Assembly: GCA_017938215.1 (NCBI GenBank) | Contig: JAGBBZ010000032.1 | Span: forward strand, 1 to 34,532 | Length of the DNA stretch: 34,532 bases | Reading direction: 5' to 3' | From: Eubacterium sp. | GTDB lineage: Bacteria; Bacillota; Clostridia; Lachnospirales; Lachnospiraceae | Shown here: in pieces, positions 6,770 to 14,224 of the stretch | Layout of the letters: each line of letters begins with the position of its first letter | Numbering within the stretch: position 1 is the stretch's first letter | Notes under the pieces: generated by a model | The model's input: only the letters and a program-made list of their open reading frames with translations | Databases searched by the model: none | Told to the model about the DNA's origin: nothing | Program-made: the position numbers and the translations under genes

Positions 6770-7699
6770 TTAATCCAACTGAATTCCTTTCAATAGTCCT
6801 GCCAAAGATGTTGTCGCTTCCTCGTCGGTGTACTCCATGGAAGTTTCTTCCTCTTTTACCGCTTCCTCTACTTCCGGAGCGATATCCTCTGCTTCTTTCA
6901 TGCTGAGGCGGATTTTACCATCCTCCACGGAAAGCACCTTAACTTTCACTTTCATGCCTAAACTTACAACTTCTTTTGGTGACTTTAAGAATTTGTTGCA
7001 AATCTGAGAAATATGCACCAATCCCGTCAACTCATCTCCAAACTCCACAAAGCATCCATAGGACTCAATTCGTGTAATGGTTCCTTCTGTGATATATCCT
7101 TTCTGCAATGCATCCAACTTCGCCTCATGGGCTTTTGCCACTTCTTCCTTCGCCACCTCTTTTGCAGAAAGCACCAATTTATTTGCTTCCTCGTCCGCTG
7201 TAATCACGCGAACCTTCACCATTTTTCCCACATAACGTTCCAACTCATCTTCTTCCACATAAGAAAGCGCCAGTTGCGATGCCGGGATAAATCCTCGAAT
7301 TCCTTCCACATATGCCACCACACCAGAAGGCACCACCTGTTTTACTCGCACTTCGTAAACACGTCGATCCGCCAATGCCGCTGTCAAAGATTCCCAACTT
7401 TCCAATTCCTTTGCCTGTTTTAACGAAAGCACCGTACGTCCCATCTCATCTTCATACAGAACAATAACACTCAGAACATCCCCAACTTTAATTTCGTCCA
7501 TGGCGTGAAAATCCGGATCATCGCTGTATTCACCACTTGGGATCACACCCTGGGAAAAGGACTGAAGGTCCATTAAAACTTCTTCCTCGTCCACAGCTAC
7601 AACCGTCCCCTTGATTCGGTCTCCTTCGCGAAATTTTACAAATGATGCATTGATTTCATCTTCAAAATCCGCCATTGTCTCTTTGATTTCTTCACTCAT
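6770..7699 (-). CDS. S1 RNA-binding domain protein (short RpsA-like)
   Basis: 309 aa with three S1 OB-fold repeats: about 22-94 (GDRIKGTVVAVDEEEVLMDL...GRTVLSLKQA), about 108-175 (more divergent, VKQVVPSGVVAYVEGIRGFIPASQL) and about 194-263 (GYITEGTITRIESYGCFVEF...GLVHISQI...KIRLSMKEA). The N- and C-terminal tails are acidic. It resembles the short ribosomal-protein-S1 homologues of Firmicutes, which bind RNA but are shorter than the six-repeat E. coli S1. The ribosome site AAGGAGACG precedes the ATG. It lies 12 nt after ksgA, so it is linked to ribosome biogenesis genes. Confidence 0.88.
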   Translation of the reverse strand: MSEEIKETMADFEDEINASFVKFREGDRIKGTVVAVDEEEVLMDLQSFSQGVIPSGEYSDDPDFHAMDEIKVGDVLSVIVLYEDEMGRTVLSLKQAKELESWESLTAALADRRVYEVRVKQVVPSGVVAYVEGIRGFIPASQLALSYVEEDELERYVGKMVKVRVITADEEANKLVLSAKEVAKEEVAKAHEAKLDALQKGYITEGTITRIESYGCFVEFGDELTGLVHISQICNKFLKSPKEVVSLGMKVKVKVLSVEDGKIRLSMKEAEDIAPEVEEAVKEEETSMEYTDEEATTSLAGLLKGIQLD

Positions 7700-7711
7700 C
7701 TTTTCGTCTCC

Positions 7712-8575
7712 TTACATTTCTAATAATACGTCTGCCAATCGGGCAAACTCCATAAGTCCCAATTTCTCCCCTCTAACGTTTGCGTCAAATCCAGCTTTCT
7801 CGATCGCCTCCGCCACCTGTGCCTTGGAATAAGACAATTCACTGCTATTGGCAATTCCGTTTTGTAACGTTTTTCTTCGCTGATTAAATGACGCCCGAAT
7901 CAATCGGAACATCAATTTTTCATCCTTCACTTCTACTGGTGTCTTCGCCAGACAGTCCAGGCGAATTACCGCACTTCCCACATTTGGCCTTGGCATAAAA
8001 CAATTCGGTGGCACAAAAGCCGCGATGTACGGCTCCGCATAATATTGCACCGCCAAAGAAAGCGCACCACAATCCTTACTTCCCGGCTCCGCCTTCATTC
8101 GATCCGCCACTTCCTTTTGCACCATAACTGTCACATTGGCAAGAGGCACATGGCTTTCGAAAAGTTCCATAATAATCGGAGTGGTAATATAATATGGTAG
8201 ATTCGCTACGACTTTAATCGGTTTTCCCGCATTATATTTATCTGCAATCGCCTGTATATCCTGTTTTAAAATGTCTCCTTGTAACACATCGACATTATCA
8301 TAGGCAGAAAGCGTTTCTTGCAAAATCGGAATCAAATTTTTATCAATCTCTACCGCCAGTACTTGCCTTGCGTGTTCACAAAGATACTGGGTCAATGTTC
8401 CGATTCCCGGTCCGATTTCCAACACAAAATCATCCTTCGTAATCTGTGCCGCATCCACAATCTTATCCAGTACATGGGGATCGATCAAAAAGTTCTGTCC
8501 AAATTTCTTTTTAAATTTAAAATCATGCTTCTGCAGCACTTGTATGGTTTGCTGCGGATTGCTGAGTTTTTCCAT
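7712..8575 (-). CDS. rsmA: 16S rRNA (A1518/A1519-N6) dimethyltransferase KsgA/RsmA
   Basis: Dimethylates two adjacent adenines in helix 45 of 16S rRNA using SAM and acts as a checkpoint in 30S assembly. At 287 aa it has the usual length. Motifs: KKFGQNFLID (about 22-31), the SAM-binding loop LEIGPGIGTLT (about 53-63), acidic VEID, and the catalytic NLPYYI (about 124-129) that flips the adenine. The C-terminal helical domain contains FNQRRKTLQN. The start ATG follows GAGGTGACTT. It lies 18 nt after tatD and 12 nt before the S1 gene, an arrangement common in Clostridia. Confidence 0.96.
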   Translation of the reverse strand: MEKLSNPQQTIQVLQKHDFKFKKKFGQNFLIDPHVLDKIVDAAQITKDDFVLEIGPGIGTLTQYLCEHARQVLAVEIDKNLIPILQETLSAYDNVDVLQGDILKQDIQAIADKYNAGKPIKVVANLPYYITTPIIMELFESHVPLANVTVMVQKEVADRMKAEPGSKDCGALSLAVQYYAEPYIAAFVPPNCFMPRPNVGSAVIRLDCLAKTPVEVKDEKLMFRLIRASFNQRRKTLQNGIANSSELSYSKAQVAEAIEKAGFDANVRGEKLGLMEFARLADVLLEM

Positions 8576-8593
8576 AAGTCACCTCATTTTTCT

Positions 8594-9364
8594 CTATCCT
8601 AACATGCGATACAATCGTTTGGCATTTTCCTCCGTTATCGCAATCACTTCTTCTTTTGTCATCCCTTTCAATCGGGCGATTTCCTCGGCTACATAAAACA
8701 AATTCGTGGAATCATTGCGCTTCCCACGATTTGGCTCTGGTGCCAAATACGGACAATCCGTTTCCAAAACAATATGTTCCAATGGAATATCTTCTACGGT
8801 TTCTTTCAACTTGCGACCATTTTTGAATGTAACAACGCCACCAACACCGATGAAATACCCCATCTTCACAAACTCTCTTGCCAATTCTTTGGAGTAGGAA
8901 TAACAGTGAATGACGCCACCACACTCGTAAGCTTTTGTATCCTTAATGATCTTCATCGTTTCTTCCGCCGCTTCGCGACTATGAAAAATAATAGGAAGAT
9001 CCACTTCCTTCGCCAACGCAATTTGTTTTTCAAACCAAACTTTTTGCACCGCCGGCTCCGGCTCCTTCCAATAATAATCCAGTCCAATTTCACCGATGGC
9101 TAGCACCTTTTTCTCTGATGCATTTTGGCGAATCCATTCCAAGCCTTCTTCGGTCAAATCCCCGGTCTCACTGGGATGTACCCCAAGAGCGGCGTAGACA
9201 TGATCGTATTTTTTTGCCAACGAGAGCGCCGCCTTACTGGTGGCAATATCAGCCCCCACCGTAACCACGGTGCCAATTCCCTGCTTTGGAAAGTCCGTCA
9301 AAAGGGCGTCCCGATCTTCATTAAATGCCTCGTCATCGTAGTGACTGTGCGTATCAAATATCAT
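8594..9364 (-). CDS. TatD-family metal-dependent hydrolase / deoxyribonuclease
   Basis: 256 aa starting MIFDTHSHYDD; the ATG follows GTGAGGAAAACT, and upstream extension would run through the hairpin at 9403-9447. Metal-binding TIM-barrel residues are visible: the two His of DTHSH (residues 5-8), Glu in GEIGLDYYW (about 93), His in FHSREA (about 129), His in HCYS (about 153) and Asp in ETDCPYL (about 204). Family members are 3'-5' exonucleases acting on DNA or RNA ends. It sits between metG and ksgA, the usual Firmicute order. Confidence 0.93.
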   Translation of the reverse strand: MIFDTHSHYDDEAFNEDRDALLTDFPKQGIGTVVTVGADIATSKAALSLAKKYDHVYAALGVHPSETGDLTEEGLEWIRQNASEKKVLAIGEIGLDYYWKEPEPAVQKVWFEKQIALAKEVDLPIIFHSREAAEETMKIIKDTKAYECGGVIHCYSYSKELAREFVKMGYFIGVGGVVTFKNGRKLKETVEDIPLEHIVLETDCPYLAPEPNRGKRNDSTNLFYVAEEIARLKGMTKEEVIAITEENAKRLYRMLG

Positions 9365-9402
9365 AGTTTTCCTCACTTTGCCTTCGCGTATATAATCAGA
9401 AA

Positions 9403-9447
9403 CCCAACGACACCAACCAAGGAGCTGTGCCCTTTGGTGCCGTTGGG
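9403..9447 (-). terminator. Strong hairpin between metG and tatD
   Basis: A 14-bp stem with a single G-U pair (9403-9416 with 9434-9447) and further AAGG/CCTT pairing in the loop. On the minus strand it is followed by TTTCTGATTATAT, a weak T-tract. It may be a leaky metG terminator or a processing hairpin. Confidence 0.55.
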
Positions 9448-9469
9448 GATACAATACTTATTTAAACAA

Positions 9470-11422
9470 TTAGCAAACCTCTGCGCCTGCAGGCATTGGT
9501 TTCTCCGGTGTCATCAATGCAAGATTACCCTCGGCATCTTCCGCGCAAAGAAGCATTCCTTCCGAAAGAACACCAGCCAACTTCGCCGGTTTCAGGTTAA
9601 CAAGAACCAGCACTTTTTTGCCTACCATTTCTTCCGGTGTGTAATGTGCTTTAATACCAGATACGATTTGTTTCACCTGACTTCCAATGCGTACCTGGGA
9701 GCAAAGAAGTTTTTTGGATTTTTTCACTTCTTCGCAAGCGATAATCTCGCCTACCTGGAACTGCATTTTCATAAAGTCATCAAAGGTAATTTCTTCTTTG
9801 GGTTCGATGTCAATGACATCACCAGGTGCTGCCTCTTCCTCATCAGTCGCCTGTTTGTACGTCTCATCGATATGTTTCATAAATTCCTCTACGTCAAGAC
9901 GCGCAAAGAGAATCTCTGGTTTTTCTACCACTTTTGTGCCAGATTTGTAATCGCCGGCTTTCAATGTCTCCAGTTCACCCTTTTCGGATACAATCTGTGC
10001 CAAAATCTTCTCTGAAGTTTCCGGCATAAAGGACTCAAGCAATGTTGCACCCACACGGATACCATCCATAAGATTGTAAAGGACCGTTGCAAGACGTGGT
10101 TTTGTCTCTTCTTCTTTTGCCAACACCCAAGGCATGGTCTCATCAATGTATTTATTGCAACGTTTAAACACAGTAAAGATTTCCGTGATAGCGTCTGCCA
10201 CTCGAAGTTTCTCCATTTTTTCTGCCACTTTCGCTGGCGCCGCATTGATTACTGCTTTCAAATCATCATCAACGTCTTCTGCCACACCGGTATCTGTCAC
10301 CACACCGTCAAAATATTTATTAGACATGGAAATGGTACGGTTTACCAAGTTTCCAAGAGTATTTGCCAAGTCAGAGTTCATGCGCTCTGCCATGAGCTCC
10401 CAAGTTACCACACCATCGTTTTCAAATGGCATCTCGTGAAGCACGAAATAGCGAACGGCATCTACGCCAAACTCATTGACAAGGTCATCGGCATAGAGAA
10501 CATTCCCCTTACTCTTACTCATTTTTCCGTCTCCCTGCAACAACCAAGGATGTCCGAAAATCTGCTTTGGCAATGGCTCACCAAGTGCCATCAGGATAAT
10601 TGGCCAATAAATCGTATGGAAACGAAGAATGTCTTTTCCGATCAAGTGAAGATCTGCCGGCCAGAATTTGCCATACATCTCATCGCTATTACCATCCACA
10701 TCATAACCAAGTCCGGTGATGTAGTTGCTCAGCGCGTCCATCCAAACGTACACGATGTGACCCGGATCAAAATCTACCGGGATTCCCCAGGTAAAGCTGG
10801 TACGGGATACACAAAGATCCTGAAGTCCCGGCAAAAGGAAATTGTTCATCATCTCGTTTTTACGGGATTCCGGCTGAATAAACTCCGGATGTGTATTAAT
10901 GTGTTCAATCAATTTGTCCTGATATTTGCTCAGTTTCAAAAAATATGCTTCTTCCTTCGCCGGCTGGCAGTCTCTGCCACAGTCCGGGCATTTTCCATCT
11001 ACTAACTGAGATGGGGTAAAGAAAGACTCACAAGGAGTACAGTACATACCCTCGTAATGACCTTTATAAATATCGCCCTGATCGTAGAGCTTTTTAAACA
11101 TTTTCTGAACCTGTTTTTCGTGATCTTCATCCGTAGTACGGATAAATTTGTCGTAAGAGGTATTCATGAGATCCCAGATTCTCTTAATCTCTGTAGATAC
11201 ATCATCTACAAATTCCTTCGGTGTAATGCCAGCTTCCCCAGCCTTCAACTCAACTTTCTGTCCATGCTCGTCGGTTCCTGTCTGGAATCGAACGTCATAG
11301 CCCTGATTTCTCTTATATCGCACAATCGCATCCGCAAGTACGATCTCATAGGTGTTACCAATATGTGGTTTACCTGATGTATAGGCAATGGCTGTTGTCA
11401 AATAATATGGTTTGTTTGCCAT
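9470..11422 (-). CDS. metG: Methionyl-tRNA synthetase with C-terminal tRNA-binding domain
   Basis: Charges tRNA-Met with methionine. 650 aa, full length. The class I signatures are HIGN (residues 20-23) and KMSKSKGN (about 300). A zinc-knuckle insert is seen as CTPCESFF...CPDCGRDC (about 127-150). The last ~110 residues (FDDFMKMQFQVGEI...) are an EMAP-II/Trbp111-like OB fold that binds tRNA and dimerises. The start follows GGAGGAAAACAAAC. Its own strong promoter at 11489-11517 leaves a ~60-nt leader, too short for a T-box. The hairpin at 9403-9447 follows it. Confidence 0.97.
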   Translation of the reverse strand: MANKPYYLTTAIAYTSGKPHIGNTYEIVLADAIVRYKRNQGYDVRFQTGTDEHGQKVELKAGEAGITPKEFVDDVSTEIKRIWDLMNTSYDKFIRTTDEDHEKQVQKMFKKLYDQGDIYKGHYEGMYCTPCESFFTPSQLVDGKCPDCGRDCQPAKEEAYFLKLSKYQDKLIEHINTHPEFIQPESRKNEMMNNFLLPGLQDLCVSRTSFTWGIPVDFDPGHIVYVWMDALSNYITGLGYDVDGNSDEMYGKFWPADLHLIGKDILRFHTIYWPIILMALGEPLPKQIFGHPWLLQGDGKMSKSKGNVLYADDLVNEFGVDAVRYFVLHEMPFENDGVVTWELMAERMNSDLANTLGNLVNRTISMSNKYFDGVVTDTGVAEDVDDDLKAVINAAPAKVAEKMEKLRVADAITEIFTVFKRCNKYIDETMPWVLAKEEETKPRLATVLYNLMDGIRVGATLLESFMPETSEKILAQIVSEKGELETLKAGDYKSGTKVVEKPEILFARLDVEEFMKHIDETYKQATDEEEAAPGDVIDIEPKEEITFDDFMKMQFQVGEIIACEEVKKSKKLLCSQVRIGSQVKQIVSGIKAHYTPEEMVGKKVLVLVNLKPAKLAGVLSEGMLLCAEDAEGNLALMTPEKPMPAGAEVC

Positions 11423-11488
11423 GTTTGTTTTCCTCCAATTTCTTATAACTTAAAGCGAATTGAATATAGATAAAATCGCTACGTATTT

Positions 11489-11517
11489 ATTTTAGAGGGA
11501 AATATAGAAAATGTCAA
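11489..11517 (-). promoter_or_regulatory. metG promoter
   Basis: On the minus strand, a perfect TTGACA (11512-11517), a 17-bp spacer and TAAAAT (11489-11494). The predicted start is near 11482, 60 nt before the metG ATG. An 8-bp inverted repeat GGTGGATT/AATCCACC lies directly upstream (about 11519-11554) and could be an operator or an upstream terminator stem. Confidence 0.8.
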
Positions 11518-11638
11518 TGGTGGATTGGAAAGGATTGATTGGCTCAAATCCACCAAACGAATTCGTATGATTCGGCAAATCGTATACAACTTCTGTTTTG
11601 TATTGCTTTCCTGCAATACTCACCCCCTTGCAGTTCCC

Positions 11639-11725
11639 AAAAGACAACACAAGCCCGAGAGGAAACATTCGCTTGGATTCGTTGTGAATCTCTTAGCGCC
11701 GTTTCCGGTTCGGACTTGTGTTGTC
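11639..11725 (-). terminator. Large multi-stem terminator after pta
   Basis: An 11-bp closing stem (11643-11653 with 11715-11725) encloses nested GGAAAC/GTTTCC, CGCT/AGCG and GATTC/GAATC stems. On the minus strand TTTT follows. It starts 6 nt after the pta stop. At about 83 nt it is unusually elaborate for a simple terminator and may be a stable 3'-end RNA. Confidence 0.6.
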
Positions 11726-11731
11726 ATTCTT

Positions 11732-12715
11732 TTATGCCAAAGCTGCTGTAATAATCGCCATGGAATAAACCTCCATCGCATTACAACCTCTGGAAAGGTC
11801 ATTGATTGGAGCATTCAATCCCAAAAGAATTGGACCGTATGCTTCAAAGTTACCAAGACGCTGTGCAATCTTGTAACCAATGTTTCCTGCATTGATATCA
11901 GGGAAAATAAATGTATTCGCATGTCCTGCCACTTCACAGTCTGGACATTTTGTACGTGCTACACGTGGAGAAACCGCTGCATCAAACTGAAGCTCACCTG
12001 CAATTGGAAGATCTGGTGCTGCTTTCTTTGCTTTCTCTGCTGCGTTTCTCATTTTATCTACATCTTCTCCTGAACCGGAACCGAAGGTAGAATAGCTAAG
12101 GAATGCAACTTTTGGATCTACGCCGAAGAGTTTCGCACACTCTGCAGACTCCAATGCGATTTCAACCAGCTCGTCCTCGGTTGGTTTGATATTGATGGCA
12201 CAGTCACCCATTGCCAACACTTCATTTTCACCAGTAGCCGCTGGACGAACCATGATGAAGCAAGAAGATACAATGGAATTGCCTGGTTTTGTCTTAATGA
12301 TCTGCAATGCAGGACGTACGGTATCCGCTGTGGAATATGTGGCACCACCAAGAAGTGCATCTGCTTTTCCCATCTTTACAAGCATTGTTCCAAAATAATT
12401 TGCCTGACTACAAATGTCACGAGCCTGCTCCGGTGTCATACCTTTGCTCTTACGAAGTTCACAAAGAAGATCCACCATCGCATCCATTTCCTCATAATTT
12501 GCTGGATCAATAATCTCTGCACCGCGAATATTGTATCCGCTTTCCTCTGCTGCCTCAGCAATCTCCTGTGGATCACCGATCAAAATCGGAGCAAGGAACG
12601 TACTTGCCAAAAGTCGTGAAGAAGCCTCCAAAATACGTGGGTCACTTCCTTCTGTAAACACAATTTTCTTTGGGTTTTTTTTCAAGATGTCAATCATCTG
12701 ACCGAAACCAAACAT
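11732..12715 (-). CDS. pta: Phosphate acetyltransferase
   Basis: Interconverts acetyl-CoA and acetyl phosphate, the first step of acetate/ATP formation in fermentation. 327 aa, the short single-domain form. Recognisable blocks: KKIVFTEGSDPRILEA (about 16-31), GKADALLGGATYSTADTVRPAL (about 116-137), SYSTFGSGSG (about 225-234) and PDINAGNIGYKIAQRLG near the C-terminus. AGGAGG precedes the ATG by 9 nt. The usual partner ackA is not adjacent: the downstream side is a terminator and metG, and upstream is an unrelated DNA-repair gene. Confidence 0.96.
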   Translation of the reverse strand: MFGFGQMIDILKKNPKKIVFTEGSDPRILEASSRLLASTFLAPILIGDPQEIAEAAEESGYNIRGAEIIDPANYEEMDAMVDLLCELRKSKGMTPEQARDICSQANYFGTMLVKMGKADALLGGATYSTADTVRPALQIIKTKPGNSIVSSCFIMVRPAATGENEVLAMGDCAINIKPTEDELVEIALESAECAKLFGVDPKVAFLSYSTFGSGSGEDVDKMRNAAEKAKKAAPDLPIAGELQFDAAVSPRVARTKCPDCEVAGHANTFIFPDINAGNIGYKIAQRLGNFEAYGPILLGLNAPINDLSRGCNAMEVYSMAIITAALA

Positions 12716-12765
12716 ATGATACTGCCTCCTAATGTATTAATATTTTTAATTTATCTCTATCTTCT

Positions 12766-12793
12766 ATCATAACAACTTTTCCTCAAAATACAA
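12766..12793 (-). promoter_or_regulatory. pta promoter
   Basis: On the minus strand, TTGTAT (12788-12793), a 16-bp spacer and TATGAT (12766-12771). It lies about 50 nt before the pta ATG, between it and the stop of the preceding gene. Confidence 0.6.
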
Positions 12794-12804
12794 GTGTTAA
12801 ATTT

Positions 12805-13509
12805 TTAACGTTTTTTCGCCCATAACATCTGCTTATCTTCCTTGCTTACTCGGTACGACTCACGCATTTTCTGAATGCTTTTGTTGTAAGTAAAATCATC
12901 CAAACGACAATTGTCCATGTAATCCAATGTCTTTTCTCTAAAATGTACAAAGCACACGGATATCCCCCATGCCACTGCCATTTTCACATAATACCCTTCA
13001 TGTTGAATGCGATCATAAATTCGCAACACTTCATCAATGTATTCCTCCGTGATGAAATATTGCATCAAGATTACGATTGCAAAACGTAGTTCATATTCTT
13101 CGTTGGACGCCAAGTACGGCTTTAGAAATTCATACATTTCTTGTCGATGCTTTTTTATATCCTTCAAATCCCCACACACGATATCGCACACCGCCCAGTT
13201 GTTAATACATGGAATAAATTTCTCTACATACGTAAGCTTCTCAGAGAACTCACATTTTGCCAGTGCCGTCACCATACCGCATAGCATGTTCATTTCGTAT
13301 ACATTTGAATTCTTCACTTCCTCGACAAATCCACGCCAATCTTCCTTGCAAATCTCCTTTGCAATTTTTCGTAGTTCCGGAACACGTACGCCGAGAAATT
13401 CTGACTCCACCCCCGGAATCAATTTCGCATGAAACTGGCGATATTTCTCATCTGCTTTTTCTCGAATCTGTTGCTCTGCCCATGTAACCAATTCATTTGT
13501 TTCCTTCAT
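12805..13509 (-). CDS. AlkD-like DNA alkylation repair protein
   Basis: 234 aa starting MKETNELV; GGAG lies 6 nt before this ATG. The family are HEAT-repeat DNA glycosylases that remove cationic N3/N7 alkylpurines. It is all-helical throughout, with the signature NNWAVCDIVCGDL (about 119-131), whose Trp and Asp match AlkD's active-site W and D. Arg in YELRFAIV (about 157) fits the third catalytic residue. It lies 21 nt after the YaiI gene, so is likely co-transcribed with it. The substrate is inferred from the family. Confidence 0.88.
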   Translation of the reverse strand: MKETNELVTWAEQQIREKADEKYRQFHAKLIPGVESEFLGVRVPELRKIAKEICKEDWRGFVEEVKNSNVYEMNMLCGMVTALAKCEFSEKLTYVEKFIPCINNWAVCDIVCGDLKDIKKHRQEMYEFLKPYLASNEEYELRFAIVILMQYFITEEYIDEVLRIYDRIQHEGYYVKMAVAWGISVCFVHFREKTLDYMDNCRLDDFTYNKSIQKMRESYRVSKEDKQMLWAKKR

Positions 13510-13530
13510 CACGATCTCCATTTCATAAGC

Positions 13531-13989
13531 CTATTCCATCCGTGCCTTATCCAATAATTTTCGCAAAGACTTCTCGTATCGTTCATCATCTTCCGGTGTT
13601 CTTTTCCGCGGACCTTTTATGTGTTTCCCCTTACCACGCTTCGCCTGCTGCCGTGCCATCTTTGCCATATGTCGTTCCATTAACATTTGGTCGATATTTT
13701 CATTGGTATACCATTTTCCGCTTTGATGGATGGCATACGCCTTTTTCCCTAAAGCCATAGCGGCCACACCGTAGTCCTGCGTCACCACCACATCCCCTGC
13801 CTGGCAATAACGAATCAAGGCAAAGTCCACCGCATCTGCCCCCGCATCGATAACCTTCACCTCGCTATAGTCCGATTGCAAGATATGATTGGTGTCGCAT
13901 AATAAGATTACAGGAATCCCATATTCCTCCGCCACACGTTCCGTCAGGTGTACCACCGGACAGGCATCCGCATCAATTAGAATCTGCAT
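13531..13989 (-). CDS. YaiI/YqxD family (DUF188) protein
   Basis: 152 aa starting MQILIDADACPV. The second of two adjacent ATGs is chosen because GGGAGG is 6 nt away. DUF188 has a PIN/NYN-like nuclease-type fold; the conserved acidic residues are visible in DADACPV and in TQDYGVAAMAL (about 83-93). A basic C-terminal tail (QQAKRGKGKHIKGPRKRT) suggests RNA or DNA contact. Its biochemical function is not established. The start codon overlaps the stop of the small CPHC ORF upstream (ATGATG). Confidence 0.9.
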   Translation of the reverse strand: MQILIDADACPVVHLTERVAEEYGIPVILLCDTNHILQSDYSEVKVIDAGADAVDFALIRYCQAGDVVVTQDYGVAAMALGKKAYAIHQSGKWYTNENIDQMLMERHMAKMARQQAKRGKGKHIKGPRKRTPEDDERYEKSLRKLLDKARME

Positions 13990-14078
13990 CATTTTCCTCC
14001 CTTGCTTCTGATAATACAACTATTTTTCCCCTTCTCTACGTTGTCTCCAATTTCAAATTCACAATGTGGACATATCAT
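13989..14078 (-). CDS. Candidate 29-aa CPHC small ORF upstream of yaiI gene
   Basis: Reads MICPHCEFEIGDNVEKGKNS and ends SKGGK. GGAAGG lies 8 nt before this ATG, and the stop overlaps the yaiI-family start. The frame is open further upstream (ATG at 14135), but the promoter at 14119-14147 would start transcription after that point. One CxxC pair without a partner suggests half a zinc ribbon, so it may be a remnant or a coupling leader peptide. Confidence 0.4.
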   Translation of the reverse strand: MICPHCEFEIGDNVEKGKNSCIIRSKGGK

Positions 14079-14118
14079 TTGTATGACCTTCCTTCCCTTT
14101 GGTATTTTCAACACCCCA

Positions 14119-14147
14119 ATTATCTCATACTCCATCCCAATATTCAA
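14119..14147 (-). promoter_or_regulatory. Candidate promoter for the yaiI-alkD transcript
   Basis: On the minus strand, TTGAAT (14142-14147), a 17-bp spacer and GATAAT (14119-14124). It lies just after the ABC exporter terminator, the right place for a new transcript. Confidence 0.5.
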
Positions 14148-14163
14148 GTTTCCGTTACAAAGC

Positions 14164-14207
14164 AAAAAAATCACCCTGTGCATGCAACAAATCTTCCGCA
14201 TACACAG
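14164..14207 (-). terminator. Rho-independent terminator of MarR-ABC exporter operon
   Basis: A 10-bp stem with one G-U pair (14176-14185 with 14198-14207) and a 12-nt loop. On the minus strand GGTGA and then seven T residues follow (14164-14170). It starts 18 nt after the exporter stop. Confidence 0.85.
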
Positions 14208-14224
14208 AATGACTTTCCGATCAT

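Noticed and set aside
9125-10015. Long plus-strand frame antisense to tatD/metG
   Set aside because: It crosses two genes with strong family motifs on the other strand and has a Phe/His/Cys-rich nonsense composition.
11423-11518. T-box riboswitch before metG
   Set aside because: The leader from the predicted start is only about 60 nt, with no specifier-loop structure or antiterminator.
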